A model generated the notes under the pieces. That model worked only from the letters and a program-made list of their open reading frames with translations, was not told the DNA's origin and made no database searches. A stretch of 64,000 nt of DNA from Bradyrhizobium sp. PSBB068 (GTDB taxonomy: Bacteria; Pseudomonadota; Alphaproteobacteria; Rhizobiales; Xanthobacteraceae), in NCBI GenBank assembly GCA_016839165.1, contig CP069300.1, positions 1,488,001 through 1,552,000 on the forward strand, given 5' to 3'. Below are positions 1-8,054 of this stretch, one piece after another. Position 1 is the stretch's first letter. Every line of letters begins with the position of its first letter. The translations under genes and the position numbers were made by a program.

Positions 1-166
1 CCTACCCCCGAGCTTTCTATCCTATGCTCGGGGCCCATGGGTGCGATCGGCACCCGGCTTTCCCTGCGCCCTCTGCGAGAGAGGGCGGAACGAAGAGCAA
101 AGCTCGGACAAACATGTCGCGAGAATGCGGATGTGTAACTCCCAGGCGCTGCAACACATTCAGTGT

Positions 167-284
167 CGTCCCGGCGAAGGCCGGGACCCATAACCACAAA
201 TGCAAATTGCTACGCAATGCTGGAACGACGAGTCCCTTCGACAACACCTGCCGCGGAGTATGGATCCCGGCCTTCGCAGGGACG
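167..284. repeat. Palindromic intergenic repeat, copy 1
   Basis: The two ends are inverted copies of each other: the left arm begins CGTCCCGGCGAAGGCCGGGA and the right arm reads as the reverse complement of nearly the same sequence with a few mismatches, around a non-palindromic core. This resembles the short mobile palindromic repeats scattered between rhizobial genes. No ORF here has coding character. Confidence 0.6.
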
Positions 285-375
285 CCGGCCGGAGAGAGCC
301 GCGGCTGCGTCACCCATCTTCGCCTTCGCGGCGATAACACCGATCTTCGACATCTTGAATCGAGAACGATCTCAT

Positions 376-497
376 CGTCGTCCTGGCGAAAGCCATGACC
401 CATTACCCCAATTGCACATTGTTGCGCGCGCAGTGGCCACTGTCCCGTTCATCACCGAATGCTGTGGTTATGGGTCCTGGCTTTCGCCAGGACGACG
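376..497. repeat. Palindromic intergenic repeat, copy 2
   Basis: Related to the repeat about 90 bases upstream. The arms carry CGTCCTGGCGAAAGCCA and its inverted copy ending CTTTCGCCAGGACGACG, with GACCCAT and ATGGGTC on the inner sides. The core has diverged from copy 1. Together the two repeats fill most of the 583-base gene-free stretch at the start of the window; the first 160 bases hold nothing I can assign. Confidence 0.6.
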
Positions 498-583
498 GCT
501 GTGATGAAATCGGGCCGTTCGTATGTATCTTGCATCCCGCGACGTCATCGTAACGGCCGCATCACTCCACATCGCGAGGCACC

Positions 584-1336
584 ATGACCAGCACCATCGA
601 CACCCCGGACGGCGACTACCGCTTCATGCCCGGCGTCAGTCAGTATTCCTGCGGCATCGGCGCGCTGCCCGGCTTTACCATCGAGCGGGTCAGGTTTTCC
701 GGGCCGGTGCCGCTGAGCGCCGGGTTCGAGCGGATTGCCGACATCATCAAGGCCGCAGGCCGTCCGCTGACGGCGTTCGGGGCCTGTGAACTGCGCTCGC
801 CGGCGCCGTTCACCGAGGACGGGTTCAAGGCCTTCAACGAGATCTACATCGAGACGTTGATCGCCTGGGGCGTGATGCGGGACGGTGTCAATCCGGTGGC
901 GCGGAGCAATGTCTGTCCGAAACTCGATCCGCCCGGCGAGCCGTCTTTCCATGCCTTCTGCTACACGGTGCCGGCCGCAAAGGACGCGCAGACGAGTTTT
1001 GTCGTGGCCGGCAGCGGCGAGTCTGTCGAGGGCAAGGCCAATTACCGCGATCATACCGTGGCGCCCGGCGACACCAGCCCCGCCGGCATCTCGGCCAAGG
1101 CGAAGTTCGTGCTCGGTGAGATGGAACGGCGGATGAGCGCGTTCGGTGGCTCCTGGCGGGACACCACCGCGGTGCAGCTCTACACCGTGCATGACGTCTA
1201 TCCCGTGCTCGAAATCGAGCTCGGCCGCCGTGGCGTGCTGCGCAACGGCTTGACCTGGCATTTCGACTGTCCGCCGGTGGTCGGGCTCGATTTCGAAATG
1301 GACTGCCGGCGTGTGCATCTCGAGCGTGTGGTGTGA
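584..1336 (+). CDS. Tandem Rid-domain protein, CnbZ-like deaminase
   Basis: A 250-residue protein that reads as two Rid/YjgF-like halves. The first half ends with the family's arginine motif (VARSNV, about residue 106), the residue that binds the substrate carboxylate in RidA imine deaminases. The second half (about 140-250) keeps the fold pattern, but the matching arginine position is not obvious. It resembles proteins annotated as 2-amino-5-chloromuconate deaminase (CnbZ). Likely role is hydrolysis of an enamine or imine in the cytoplasm, since no signal peptide is seen. It lies just ahead of an exported amine oxidase operon that has its own RidA. Substrate is unknown. Confidence 0.6.
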   Translation: MTSTIDTPDGDYRFMPGVSQYSCGIGALPGFTIERVRFSGPVPLSAGFERIADIIKAAGRPLTAFGACELRSPAPFTEDGFKAFNEIYIETLIAWGVMRDGVNPVARSNVCPKLDPPGEPSFHAFCYTVPAAKDAQTSFVVAGSGESVEGKANYRDHTVAPGDTSPAGISAKAKFVLGEMERRMSAFGGSWRDTTAVQLYTVHDVYPVLEIELGRRGVLRNGLTWHFDCPPVVGLDFEMDCRRVHLERVV

Positions 1337-1460
1337 TGGAGCGGTCGCGTGATGCATCAAAAGCGCGTGTGGGTGCGTGTGGAAGCGTGCGCCCTTTCTT
1401 GACATGGGTCGCGTCAACCGTTTCCCTTCGGCATCGGCGTCAGTGGCTGGGTGAACACGG

Positions 1461-3053
1461 GTGCAGAACGAATCTGTGATCAGGCGGCGGGATTTGCTGG
1501 CGCTGATCGGGACCATCGCCGGCAGTTCGGCGATGTATCACGCGATGACGAGCCTCGGCTTCGCATCCGAGTCTGCCTACAAGGGGCCGCTCAAGCTCGC
1601 GGGCGACGTCAAGGGCGCTTCGGTGCTGATCCTCGGCGCCGGGCTTGCCGGCATGACGGCGGCGCTGGAGCTGCGCAAGGCCGGCTACAAGGTCCAGATC
1701 CTCGAATTCAACAATCGCGCCGGCGGCCGCAACTGGTCGATCCGCGGCGGCGACAGCTTTACCGAGCTCGGCGGCCTCAAGCAGACCTGCCAGTTCGAGC
1801 AGGGGCTGTATCTCAATCCCGGCCCATGGCGGATTCCCTATCATCACCGCGCGCTCCTCGACTATTGCCGCCGGCTCAACGTGACGCTGGAACCCTTCAT
1901 CCAGCTCAACCACAACGCCTATATGCACGCGACGCGTGCATTCGGCGGCAAGCCGCAACGCTTTCGCAGCATCAAGGCCGATTTCCAGGGCGGGGTGGCG
2001 GAGCTGCTGGCGAAGGTCAGCCAGCAGGGCAGGCTCGACGAGTTCGTCACCAAGGAAGATCAGGAGATCCTGCTGCAGGCGCTACGCGACTGGGGCGCGC
2101 TGGATCGCGACTACAAGTACAATGCCAACCTCGGCTCCGCCGAGTTCCGCGGTTATGCGCGCGATCCCGGCGGCGGCTTGATGGGCGATCCGCTGCCCAG
2201 CGACCCGATCCCGCTCCAGGAGCTGTTGCGGTCGCGGATGTGGCGCTATCTGCAGAGTTTTGCACGCTACGATTTCCAGATGACGCTGTTCCAGCCGGTC
2301 GGCGGCATGGACATGATCGGCAAGGCGTTCGCGCGCGAGGTCGGCGATCTCATCCGCTACAATTCCAAGGTGACGCAGATCCAGCAGAACGGCTCGGGCG
2401 TCACCGTGAGCTATGTCGACACCGCCAGTCCATCCGCGGTGCAGCAGGCGACCGCCGACTGGTGCATCTGCACCATCCCGCTGCCGATCCTGAGCCAGCT
2501 GCCTCTCGATGTCAGCGGGCCGATGAAGAACGCGATCGATTCCTTGCCCTACGCCGCCTCGGTGAAGGTCGGGCTGCAGTTCAAGCGGCGGTTCTGGGAA
2601 GAGGATGAGGCGATCTATGGCGGCATCAGCTACACCGACCTGCCGATCCGGAATATCGGCTATCCGAACTATGGGTTCAACCGCGGCGGCCGCGGCGTCC
2701 TGCTCGGCGCCTATCTTTATGAGGGTGCCAATTCCTTCGAGTTCACGGCGATGACGCCGGCCGAGCGGGTCGCCAGTGCGGTCGAATTCGGCGCCAAGAT
2801 CCATCCGCAATACAAGAGCGAGTTCGAGAACGGCGTCGCGGTGGCGTGGCATCGGGTGCCGTTTACCCTCGGCTGCGCCGGGGAGTGGACCGAAGCCGGG
2901 CGGGCGCAGCATTATCGCAATCTCTGCCAGATCGACGGCCGCATCGCGCTCGCGGGCGAGCACGCCTCCCAACTGCCGGCCTGGCAGGAGGGCGCGATCC
3001 TGTCGGCGCTCGACGCCATTACCCGACTGCACGAACGCGTGGTGAAGACGTGA
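1461..3053 (+). CDS. Tat-exported FAD-dependent amine oxidase or dehydrogenase
   Basis: A 530-residue flavoprotein of the monoamine oxidase superfamily. The N-terminus carries a twin-arginine-like motif (RRRDLLALIG) and a hydrophobic stretch, so it is probably exported folded with FAD. The dinucleotide-binding fingerprint (LILGAGLAGMTAALEL, about residues 56-71) is followed by EFNNRAGGRNWS, the usual second FAD contact. The C-terminus has the family's GEHASQLPAWQEGAILSA segment that covers the flavin. The start is GTG. Its stop overlaps the start of the cytochrome c gene by one base, which suggests electrons go to cytochrome c rather than oxygen, as reported for NicA2-type nicotine dehydrogenase. 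The amine substrate is not known. Confidence 0.8.
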   Translation: MQNESVIRRRDLLALIGTIAGSSAMYHAMTSLGFASESAYKGPLKLAGDVKGASVLILGAGLAGMTAALELRKAGYKVQILEFNNRAGGRNWSIRGGDSFTELGGLKQTCQFEQGLYLNPGPWRIPYHHRALLDYCRRLNVTLEPFIQLNHNAYMHATRAFGGKPQRFRSIKADFQGGVAELLAKVSQQGRLDEFVTKEDQEILLQALRDWGALDRDYKYNANLGSAEFRGYARDPGGGLMGDPLPSDPIPLQELLRSRMWRYLQSFARYDFQMTLFQPVGGMDMIGKAFAREVGDLIRYNSKVTQIQQNGSGVTVSYVDTASPSAVQQATADWCICTIPLPILSQLPLDVSGPMKNAIDSLPYAASVKVGLQFKRRFWEEDEAIYGGISYTDLPIRNIGYPNYGFNRGGRGVLLGAYLYEGANSFEFTAMTPAERVASAVEFGAKIHPQYKSEFENGVAVAWHRVPFTLGCAGEWTEAGRAQHYRNLCQIDGRIALAGEHASQLPAWQEGAILSALDAITRLHERVVKT

Positions 3054-3460
3054 TGAGGCGGACAGGAATCTCTGCTATCGCCGCGCTGGCGCTGCTGTCG
3101 GCAACCGCGGCCCTTGGACAGGATAGTGGCGCCGGCAAGCGCACCTTCTCGTCGGGCTATCGTTTCGTCGAAATGACCGGCGAGGAGCTGTTCGGCAATG
3201 TCTGCCAGGGTTGCCACATGCCGGATGCGATGGGCGCGAGCGGCGCCGGCACCTATCCCTCGCTTGCCGGCAACAAGACTCTCGAATCCGGCAGCTATCC
3301 GATCTACCTCGTCGTCAACGGCCGCCGCGGCATGCCGGCGTTCGGCGACATGATGACCGATGGTCAGGTCGCCGCTGTTGTGAATTATCTGCGGACGCAC
3401 TTCGGCAACAACTATCAGGATGCGGTGACGGCCAAGGATGTCCAGGACGCCCGCCGCTGA
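3053..3460 (+). CDS. Periplasmic c-type cytochrome
   Basis: A 135-residue monohaem cytochrome c with a signal peptide (cleavage probably near LGQDS). The haem site is CQGCH, and the methionine in RGMPAFGDMMTD is the likely sixth ligand. The ATG overlaps the upstream oxidase stop (TGATG), so the two are translationally coupled. The likely job is to take electrons from the flavoprotein and pass them to the respiratory chain in the periplasm. Confidence 0.85.
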   Translation: MRRTGISAIAALALLSATAALGQDSGAGKRTFSSGYRFVEMTGEELFGNVCQGCHMPDAMGASGAGTYPSLAGNKTLESGSYPIYLVVNGRRGMPAFGDMMTDGQVAAVVNYLRTHFGNNYQDAVTAKDVQDARR

Positions 3461-3485
3461 CCAGGCCACTCATGGGGAGAGTTTG

Positions 3486-3986
3486 ATGAAATTCATCGGT
3501 ATTGTGTTGGGCGCCGCACTGTCGGCGATGGCGACGGCTGCCTCGGCCGATGTGGTCAGGCATCCGATTCCCAACTCGACATTCCCGATCGCGCAGGCTG
3601 TGACCGTCACCGGCAACACGACCACGGTCTATGTCAGCGGCCAGGTGCCGCCGGTCGTCAGCAAGGACGCCGACCCGTCGAGCCCGCAGGCCTATGGCGA
3701 CACCAAGACCCAGACCGTCGGCGTGCTCAACCGCATCAAGGGCATTCTCGAAGGCCAGGGCCTTGGCATGGGCGACGTCGTCAAGATGCAGGTGTTCCTG
3801 GTCCACAACGCGTCGGCCCCGATGGACTTCAAGGCCTTCATGGAGGGCTACACCCAGTTCTTCGGCGGCAGCCAGCCGAACCTGCCGGCACGCTCGGTGG
3901 TCGGCGTCGCGGCCCTCGCCAATCCCGGCTTCCTGGTCGAGATCGAGGTGATCGCGGCCAAGGATACTAACAAGGAAGCCAAATAA
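3486..3986 (+). CDS. Exported RidA-family imine deaminase
   Basis: A 166-residue Rid/YjgF/YER057c/UK114 protein. Unlike ordinary cytoplasmic RidA it begins with a signal peptide (MKFIGIVLGAALSAMATAASA). The conserved arginine motif PARSVVGVAAL is present near the end, so imine deaminase chemistry is expected. Start chosen at the ATG behind GGGGAGAG; a longer reading frame from 3438 lacks a ribosome site and would bury the signal peptide. Third gene of the oxidase-cytochrome operon, 25 bases after the cytochrome stop. The inferred role is to hydrolyse the imine formed by the flavoprotein in the periplasm. Confidence 0.8.
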   Translation: MKFIGIVLGAALSAMATAASADVVRHPIPNSTFPIAQAVTVTGNTTTVYVSGQVPPVVSKDADPSSPQAYGDTKTQTVGVLNRIKGILEGQGLGMGDVVKMQVFLVHNASAPMDFKAFMEGYTQFFGGSQPNLPARSVVGVAALANPGFLVEIEVIAAKDTNKEAK

Positions 3987-4116
3987 GGACTCCAAATAGG
4001 ATGCGCGAAACTGCGGAGCATGCGCGCGGAAATTGAAGGGCTCAGCGTCTTGCCAAAGCGCGTGCCGCCTGTCTGAATTCGTCGCCAATCAGGCGGTCGA
4101 ATTCTGGGAGAGCACG

Positions 4117-5535
4117 ATGTCGTACAAGGCTAGAGACATGGTTCGATCGCTGCGGCTCGCGGCCGCGCTTGCACTGATCCTGCTCGCGTCCGGCGCCAGT
4201 GCCGAGGGGCTGACCGAGCAGCAGCAATTTGCCCGCGGCATCTACCAGGAGCTGGTCGAGATCAACACCACCACCGCGACCGGCGATACCCAGAAGGCGG
4301 CGGAAGCGATGGGCGCGCGGCTCCGCGCGGCGGGCTTCCCCGAGGGCGACGTGCAGGTGTTCTCGCCCGCGCCGCACAAAGGCAATCTGGTGGCACGCCT
4401 GCACGGCTCCGGCGCGCGCAAGCCGATCCTGCTGGTCGCCCATATCGACGTCGTGCCCGCCAACCGCGAGGACTGGACGGTCGATCCGTTCAAGCTCACC
4501 GAGCAGGACGGCTATTTCTACGGCCGCGGCTCGAGCGACGACAAATACATGGCTGCTTCCTTCGTCACCAATTTGATCCGCTACAAGAAGGAAGGCTACA
4601 AACCCGACCGCGACATCATCGTCGCGCTGGAGACCGATGAAGAGATCGGCGACACCAATGCCCTCGGCATCCAGTGGCTGATCAAGAACCACCGCGACCT
4701 GATCGATGCCGAGTTCGCGCTCAACGAAGGCGGCGGCGTCGGCCTGAAGAACGGCAAGGCGATCCGCAACAGCGTGCAGACCAGCGAGAAGATCTCCACT
4801 GCCTACCAGCTCACGGTCACGGACCGCGGCGGCCACTCATCGCTGCCGCGCAAGGACAACGCGATCTATCGCCTCGCCGAAGGCCTGGTTCGGCTGTCGA
4901 AATACGACTTCCCGATGAATCTCAACGAGACCACGCGGATCTATTTCGCCAAGACCGCCGAGACCGAGAGCAAGCAGAACGCCGACGACATCCGCGCCAT
5001 TCTGGCGCCGCAGCCGGATCCGGCGGCGCTGGCGCGGCTGTCTGAGATTCCCGGCTACAACGCGCAGCTCCGCACCACCTGCGTCGCGACCATGCTGCAT
5101 GGCGGCCACGCCATCAATGCGCTGCCGCAGCTTGCGACCGCGGGGGTGAATTGCCGGATCCTGCCCGGCGAGCCGGTCGAGGGCGTGCAGGCCCAGATCG
5201 AGCGTGCGCTCGCCGACAAGCGGATCGAGGTGAAGGGCGGCAAGGCGACGTTGAGCCCGCCGTCGCCGCTGAACGAGGAGATCATGGGATCGATCGAGAA
5301 GCTGTCGAAGGAGTTCTGGCCGGACGCTGCGGTCGTGCCGGTCATGAGCACCGGCGCCACCGACGGCCTGTTCCTGCGCAATGCCGGAATTCCGACCTAC
5401 GGCCATTCCGGGCTCGGCGCCGATGTCGACGACAACCGGAATCATGGCAAGGACGAGCGCGTGCTCGTCAAGTCGTTCTACGAAGGCCAGGAGTATCTCT
5501 ATCGCCTGGTCAAGATGCTCGCCGGCGGGAAATGA
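4117..5535 (+). CDS. Exported M20-family metallopeptidase
   Basis: A 472-residue zinc hydrolase of the M20/M25/M40 family. A signal peptide (ALALILLASGASAEG) precedes the catalytic domain. Metal and catalytic motifs are visible: LLVAHIDVVPA (metal His and Asp), GRGSSDDK (bridging Asp) and LETDEEIGD (catalytic Glu pair); the dimerisation domain lies in between (RGGHSSLPRKDNAIYRLA). The ATG has a GGGAG site 6 bases upstream; the in-frame extension to 4033 is unlikely. It should cut a peptide or N-acyl bond of an amino compound in the periplasm. Its stop overlaps the next start (ATGA), linking it to aspartate dehydrogenase. Confidence 0.8.
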   Translation: MSYKARDMVRSLRLAAALALILLASGASAEGLTEQQQFARGIYQELVEINTTTATGDTQKAAEAMGARLRAAGFPEGDVQVFSPAPHKGNLVARLHGSGARKPILLVAHIDVVPANREDWTVDPFKLTEQDGYFYGRGSSDDKYMAASFVTNLIRYKKEGYKPDRDIIVALETDEEIGDTNALGIQWLIKNHRDLIDAEFALNEGGGVGLKNGKAIRNSVQTSEKISTAYQLTVTDRGGHSSLPRKDNAIYRLAEGLVRLSKYDFPMNLNETTRIYFAKTAETESKQNADDIRAILAPQPDPAALARLSEIPGYNAQLRTTCVATMLHGGHAINALPQLATAGVNCRILPGEPVEGVQAQIERALADKRIEVKGGKATLSPPSPLNEEIMGSIEKLSKEFWPDAAVVPVMSTGATDGLFLRNAGIPTYGHSGLGADVDDNRNHGKDERVLVKSFYEGQEYLYRLVKMLAGGK

Positions 5536-6353
5536 TGGCTGACAACAAGACAAAATTGCGGGTAGCGGTCGCCGGTCTTGGCGCGATCGGCACTGATGTC
5601 GTCAAGGCACTCGATCGGGGCATCGAGGGCCTGACGCTGGTTGCGGTCTCCGCGAACAGCCCCGACAAGCATCGCGGCTGGATTGCGGAGCTCAAATCCG
5701 CGCCGAAGCTGGTGCCGATCGCTGAGCTGGCCGATGTCGCCGACATCGTGGTCGAGTGCGCGCCGAGCAGGGTGGTTCGCTCGATCGTGGCGCCGGTTGT
5801 GGAGCGCGGCAAGACCGCAGTGGTGCTCAGCGTCGGTGCGCTGTTGCAGAACGGCGACCTCGTCGATCTCGCCAACGCGCATGGCGGCCAGATCATCGTG
5901 CCGACGGGCGCGCTGATCGGGCTCGATGCGGTGACGGCCGCGGCGATCGGGACCATCCATTCCGTGAAACTGGTGACACGAAAGCCAGTCGCGGGCCTGC
6001 TCGGCGCGCCGCATCTGGTCGAGAACGACATCCGGATCGAGGGCATCACCGCGCCGCTACGCATCTTCGAGGGGAGCGCACGCGACGCTGCCAAGGGCTT
6101 TCCGGCCAATCTCAACGTCGCGGTGGCGCTGTCGCTCGCCGGCATCGGACCCGATCGCACACGGGTCGAGATCTGGGCCGACCCGACGGTGACGCGCAAC
6201 ACCCACCGGATCGAGGTCGATTCTGATTCTGCGCGGTTCTCGATGATGATCGAGAACATCCCCTCGGAGAATCCGAAGACCGGCCGCATCACCGCGCTCT
6301 CGGTGATCGCCTGCCTGCGCAAGCTGCGCGCGTCGTTGCGGATCGGCACCTGA
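5532..6353 (+). CDS. nadX: Aspartate dehydrogenase
   Basis: A 273-residue NAD(P)-dependent enzyme of the L-aspartate dehydrogenase (TM1643-like) family. The Rossmann motif VAVAGLGAIGTDVVKAL is near residue 12, and the central GALIGLDAVTAAAIG and FPANLNVAVALSLAGIG segments are family hallmarks. It oxidises aspartate to iminoaspartate, or runs in reverse as an amination; in some bacteria this feeds NAD synthesis. ATGA overlaps join it to the genes on both sides. With nicotinamidase next, a link to NAD metabolism is reasonable, but the exported hydrolase upstream leaves amino-acid catabolism open. Confidence 0.75.
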   Translation: MMADNKTKLRVAVAGLGAIGTDVVKALDRGIEGLTLVAVSANSPDKHRGWIAELKSAPKLVPIAELADVADIVVECAPSRVVRSIVAPVVERGKTAVVLSVGALLQNGDLVDLANAHGGQIIVPTGALIGLDAVTAAAIGTIHSVKLVTRKPVAGLLGAPHLVENDIRIEGITAPLRIFEGSARDAAKGFPANLNVAVALSLAGIGPDRTRVEIWADPTVTRNTHRIEVDSDSARFSMMIENIPSENPKTGRITALSVIACLRKLRASLRIGT

Positions 6354-6973
6354 TGAAGATCGGGCCCGACGACCTGCTGCTGATTATCGACGTGCAGAAC
6401 GATTTCTGCCCGGGCGGCGCGCTGGCGGTCGCGGACGGCGATGCCGTGGTGCCGGTGGTCAACCGGCTCGCGGAGCGGTTCGACCATGTTGTCCTGACCC
6501 AGGACTGGCATCCGGCGGCTCACAGCTCGTTCGCGAGCTCGCATCCGGGCGCGGCGCCGTTCTCCTCGATCACGATGCCCTATGGGCCGCAGACGCTGTG
6601 GCCGGATCATTGCATCCAGGGCACGACGGGCGCCGCGCTTCACCGCGGGCTTGCGGCCGACCGGGCCGAGCTCGTGATCCGCAAGGGATTCCGGGCCGCG
6701 ATTGATTCCTATTCGGCGTTCTTCGAAAACGATCGCACCACGCCGACCGGGCTCGCCGGCTATCTGCGCGAGCGCGGCCTGAAGCGCGTCGTGATGGCGG
6801 GGCTGGCGACGGACTTTTGCGTGCAGTATTCGGCGCTCGATGCGCGGCGGCTCGGCTTCGAGACCACGGTCGTGTTATCCGGCTGCCGCGCCATCGATCT
6901 CGGCGGTTCGCTCGCCGTCGCCACCGCCGCGATGCGCGAGGCTGGCGTCGCGCTTGTTGAGGAGATTGCCTGA
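6353..6973 (+). CDS. pncA: Nicotinamidase / pyrazinamidase
   Basis: A 206-residue cysteine amidase of the isochorismatase-like fold. Visible motifs: LIIDVQNDFCPGGALAV (catalytic Asp), LTQDWHPAAHSSFAS (metal-binding Asp and His), RKGF (catalytic Lys) and GLATDFCVQYSALDA (nucleophile Cys). It converts nicotinamide to nicotinate for NAD salvage. The start overlaps the stop of the aspartate dehydrogenase gene (ATGA). Confidence 0.9.
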   Translation: MKIGPDDLLLIIDVQNDFCPGGALAVADGDAVVPVVNRLAERFDHVVLTQDWHPAAHSSFASSHPGAAPFSSITMPYGPQTLWPDHCIQGTTGAALHRGLAADRAELVIRKGFRAAIDSYSAFFENDRTTPTGLAGYLRERGLKRVVMAGLATDFCVQYSALDARRLGFETTVVLSGCRAIDLGGSLAVATAAMREAGVALVEEIA

Positions 6974-7059
6974 GCCGGCCAAGCGGGGGCAAAAACCATT
7001 GTTTTGACTGGCCTTTTGTTCTAATCCCCAGCCGTTGATGACCACGCAGCGGAGCTTTC

Positions 7060-8046
7060 GTGTCGGGACAGGTTTTGCGGATCGGGACGCGCAAGAGTGC
7101 GATGGCGCTCGCGCAGACGGACGAGGTCGCGCGGCTGCTGCGCGCCTCGGCGGCCGACCTTGCCGTCGACATCGTCAAGTTCGAGACCCGCGGCGATGCG
7201 GACCAGACCAGCAAGCTGCTGCGACACGGCGGCAAGGGCGGCGCCTTCGTCGCCGAGATTCGCGAGGCGATGCGTGCCGGCACGCTGCAGGCCGCGATGC
7301 ATTCGCTGAAGGACGTGCCGGGCAATGAGGAGACGCCGGGGCTCGTCCTCGCGGCGATGCTGGCGCGGGATGCCGCCAACGACAGCCTCGTGCTGCGTCC
7401 CGGGTTGTCGCTGGACACGATCCGCGCCGCGCGCGGCAAGGGCTTCATGATCGGCACCAACGCGGTGCGCCGCGCCGCCTATCTGCGCCGGCTGTTTCCG
7501 GAAGCGACCGTGATCCACTATCGCGGCGCCGCCGACACACGCGTTGCAAAGCTCGATCGCGGCGACAAGCAGCGGCTGCCCGATGGCGGCGAGGTGGGGC
7601 CGGCGGATGCGCTTGTCATGGCGCGCTCCGGCCTCGAGCGCATCGGCATGACGGCGCGCGTTGCACATGATTTCTCCGTCGCCGAGATGCTGCCCGCGGT
7701 CGGCCAGGGGATCGTCGCGGTCGAATGCGTCGACACCGATTGGGCGACGCGTGCGCGGCTTGCTGCGATCGACAACGCGCCGTCGCGGCTTGCCGCCGAG
7801 GCCGAGCGCGAGGTGCTCTGGGTGCTCAACGGCCACTGCAATTCGCCGATCGCCGGCCACGCCACGCTCGCGGGCAGCGAGTTGACGCTGCGTGCTGCCG
7901 TGCTGGATGAGGCCGGCGCCGGCTTCATCGAGGTGACGCGACGAGGGCCCGCCGAGCGGCCGCGCGAACTCGGCCGCGCCGTCGGCATGGAGCTCCTGGA
8001 GAAGGGCGCCGCCGAGATCATCGCGCGCACCCGGGTGGACGAGTAA
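7060..8046 (+). CDS. hemC: Divergent hydroxymethylbilane synthase (HemC-like)
   Basis: A 328-residue porphobilinogen deaminase homologue with GTG start behind GGAG. Catalytic features are kept: RIGTRKSAMAL (Arg and Ser), MHSLKDVP (Lys-Asp pair), NAVRRAAYL (twin Arg), YRGAADTRVAKL, and NGHCNSPI, whose Cys would carry the dipyrromethane cofactor. It departs from the usual protein in two places: RGDADQTSKLLRHGGKGGAF replaces the common loop, and an insertion with DGGEVGP follows the DTR motif. The gene is not beside other haem genes. It could be the sole HemC or a paralogue with a special role. Confidence 0.75.
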   Translation: MSGQVLRIGTRKSAMALAQTDEVARLLRASAADLAVDIVKFETRGDADQTSKLLRHGGKGGAFVAEIREAMRAGTLQAAMHSLKDVPGNEETPGLVLAAMLARDAANDSLVLRPGLSLDTIRAARGKGFMIGTNAVRRAAYLRRLFPEATVIHYRGAADTRVAKLDRGDKQRLPDGGEVGPADALVMARSGLERIGMTARVAHDFSVAEMLPAVGQGIVAVECVDTDWATRARLAAIDNAPSRLAAEAEREVLWVLNGHCNSPIAGHATLAGSELTLRAAVLDEAGAGFIEVTRRGPAERPRELGRAVGMELLEKGAAEIIARTRVDE

Positions 8047-8054
8047 CGCGCTGC

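Noticed and set aside
17..504. Three ORFs over 110 residues in the first 500 bases
   Set aside because: They run through palindromic repeats in several frames and both strands; none has a start signal or domain.
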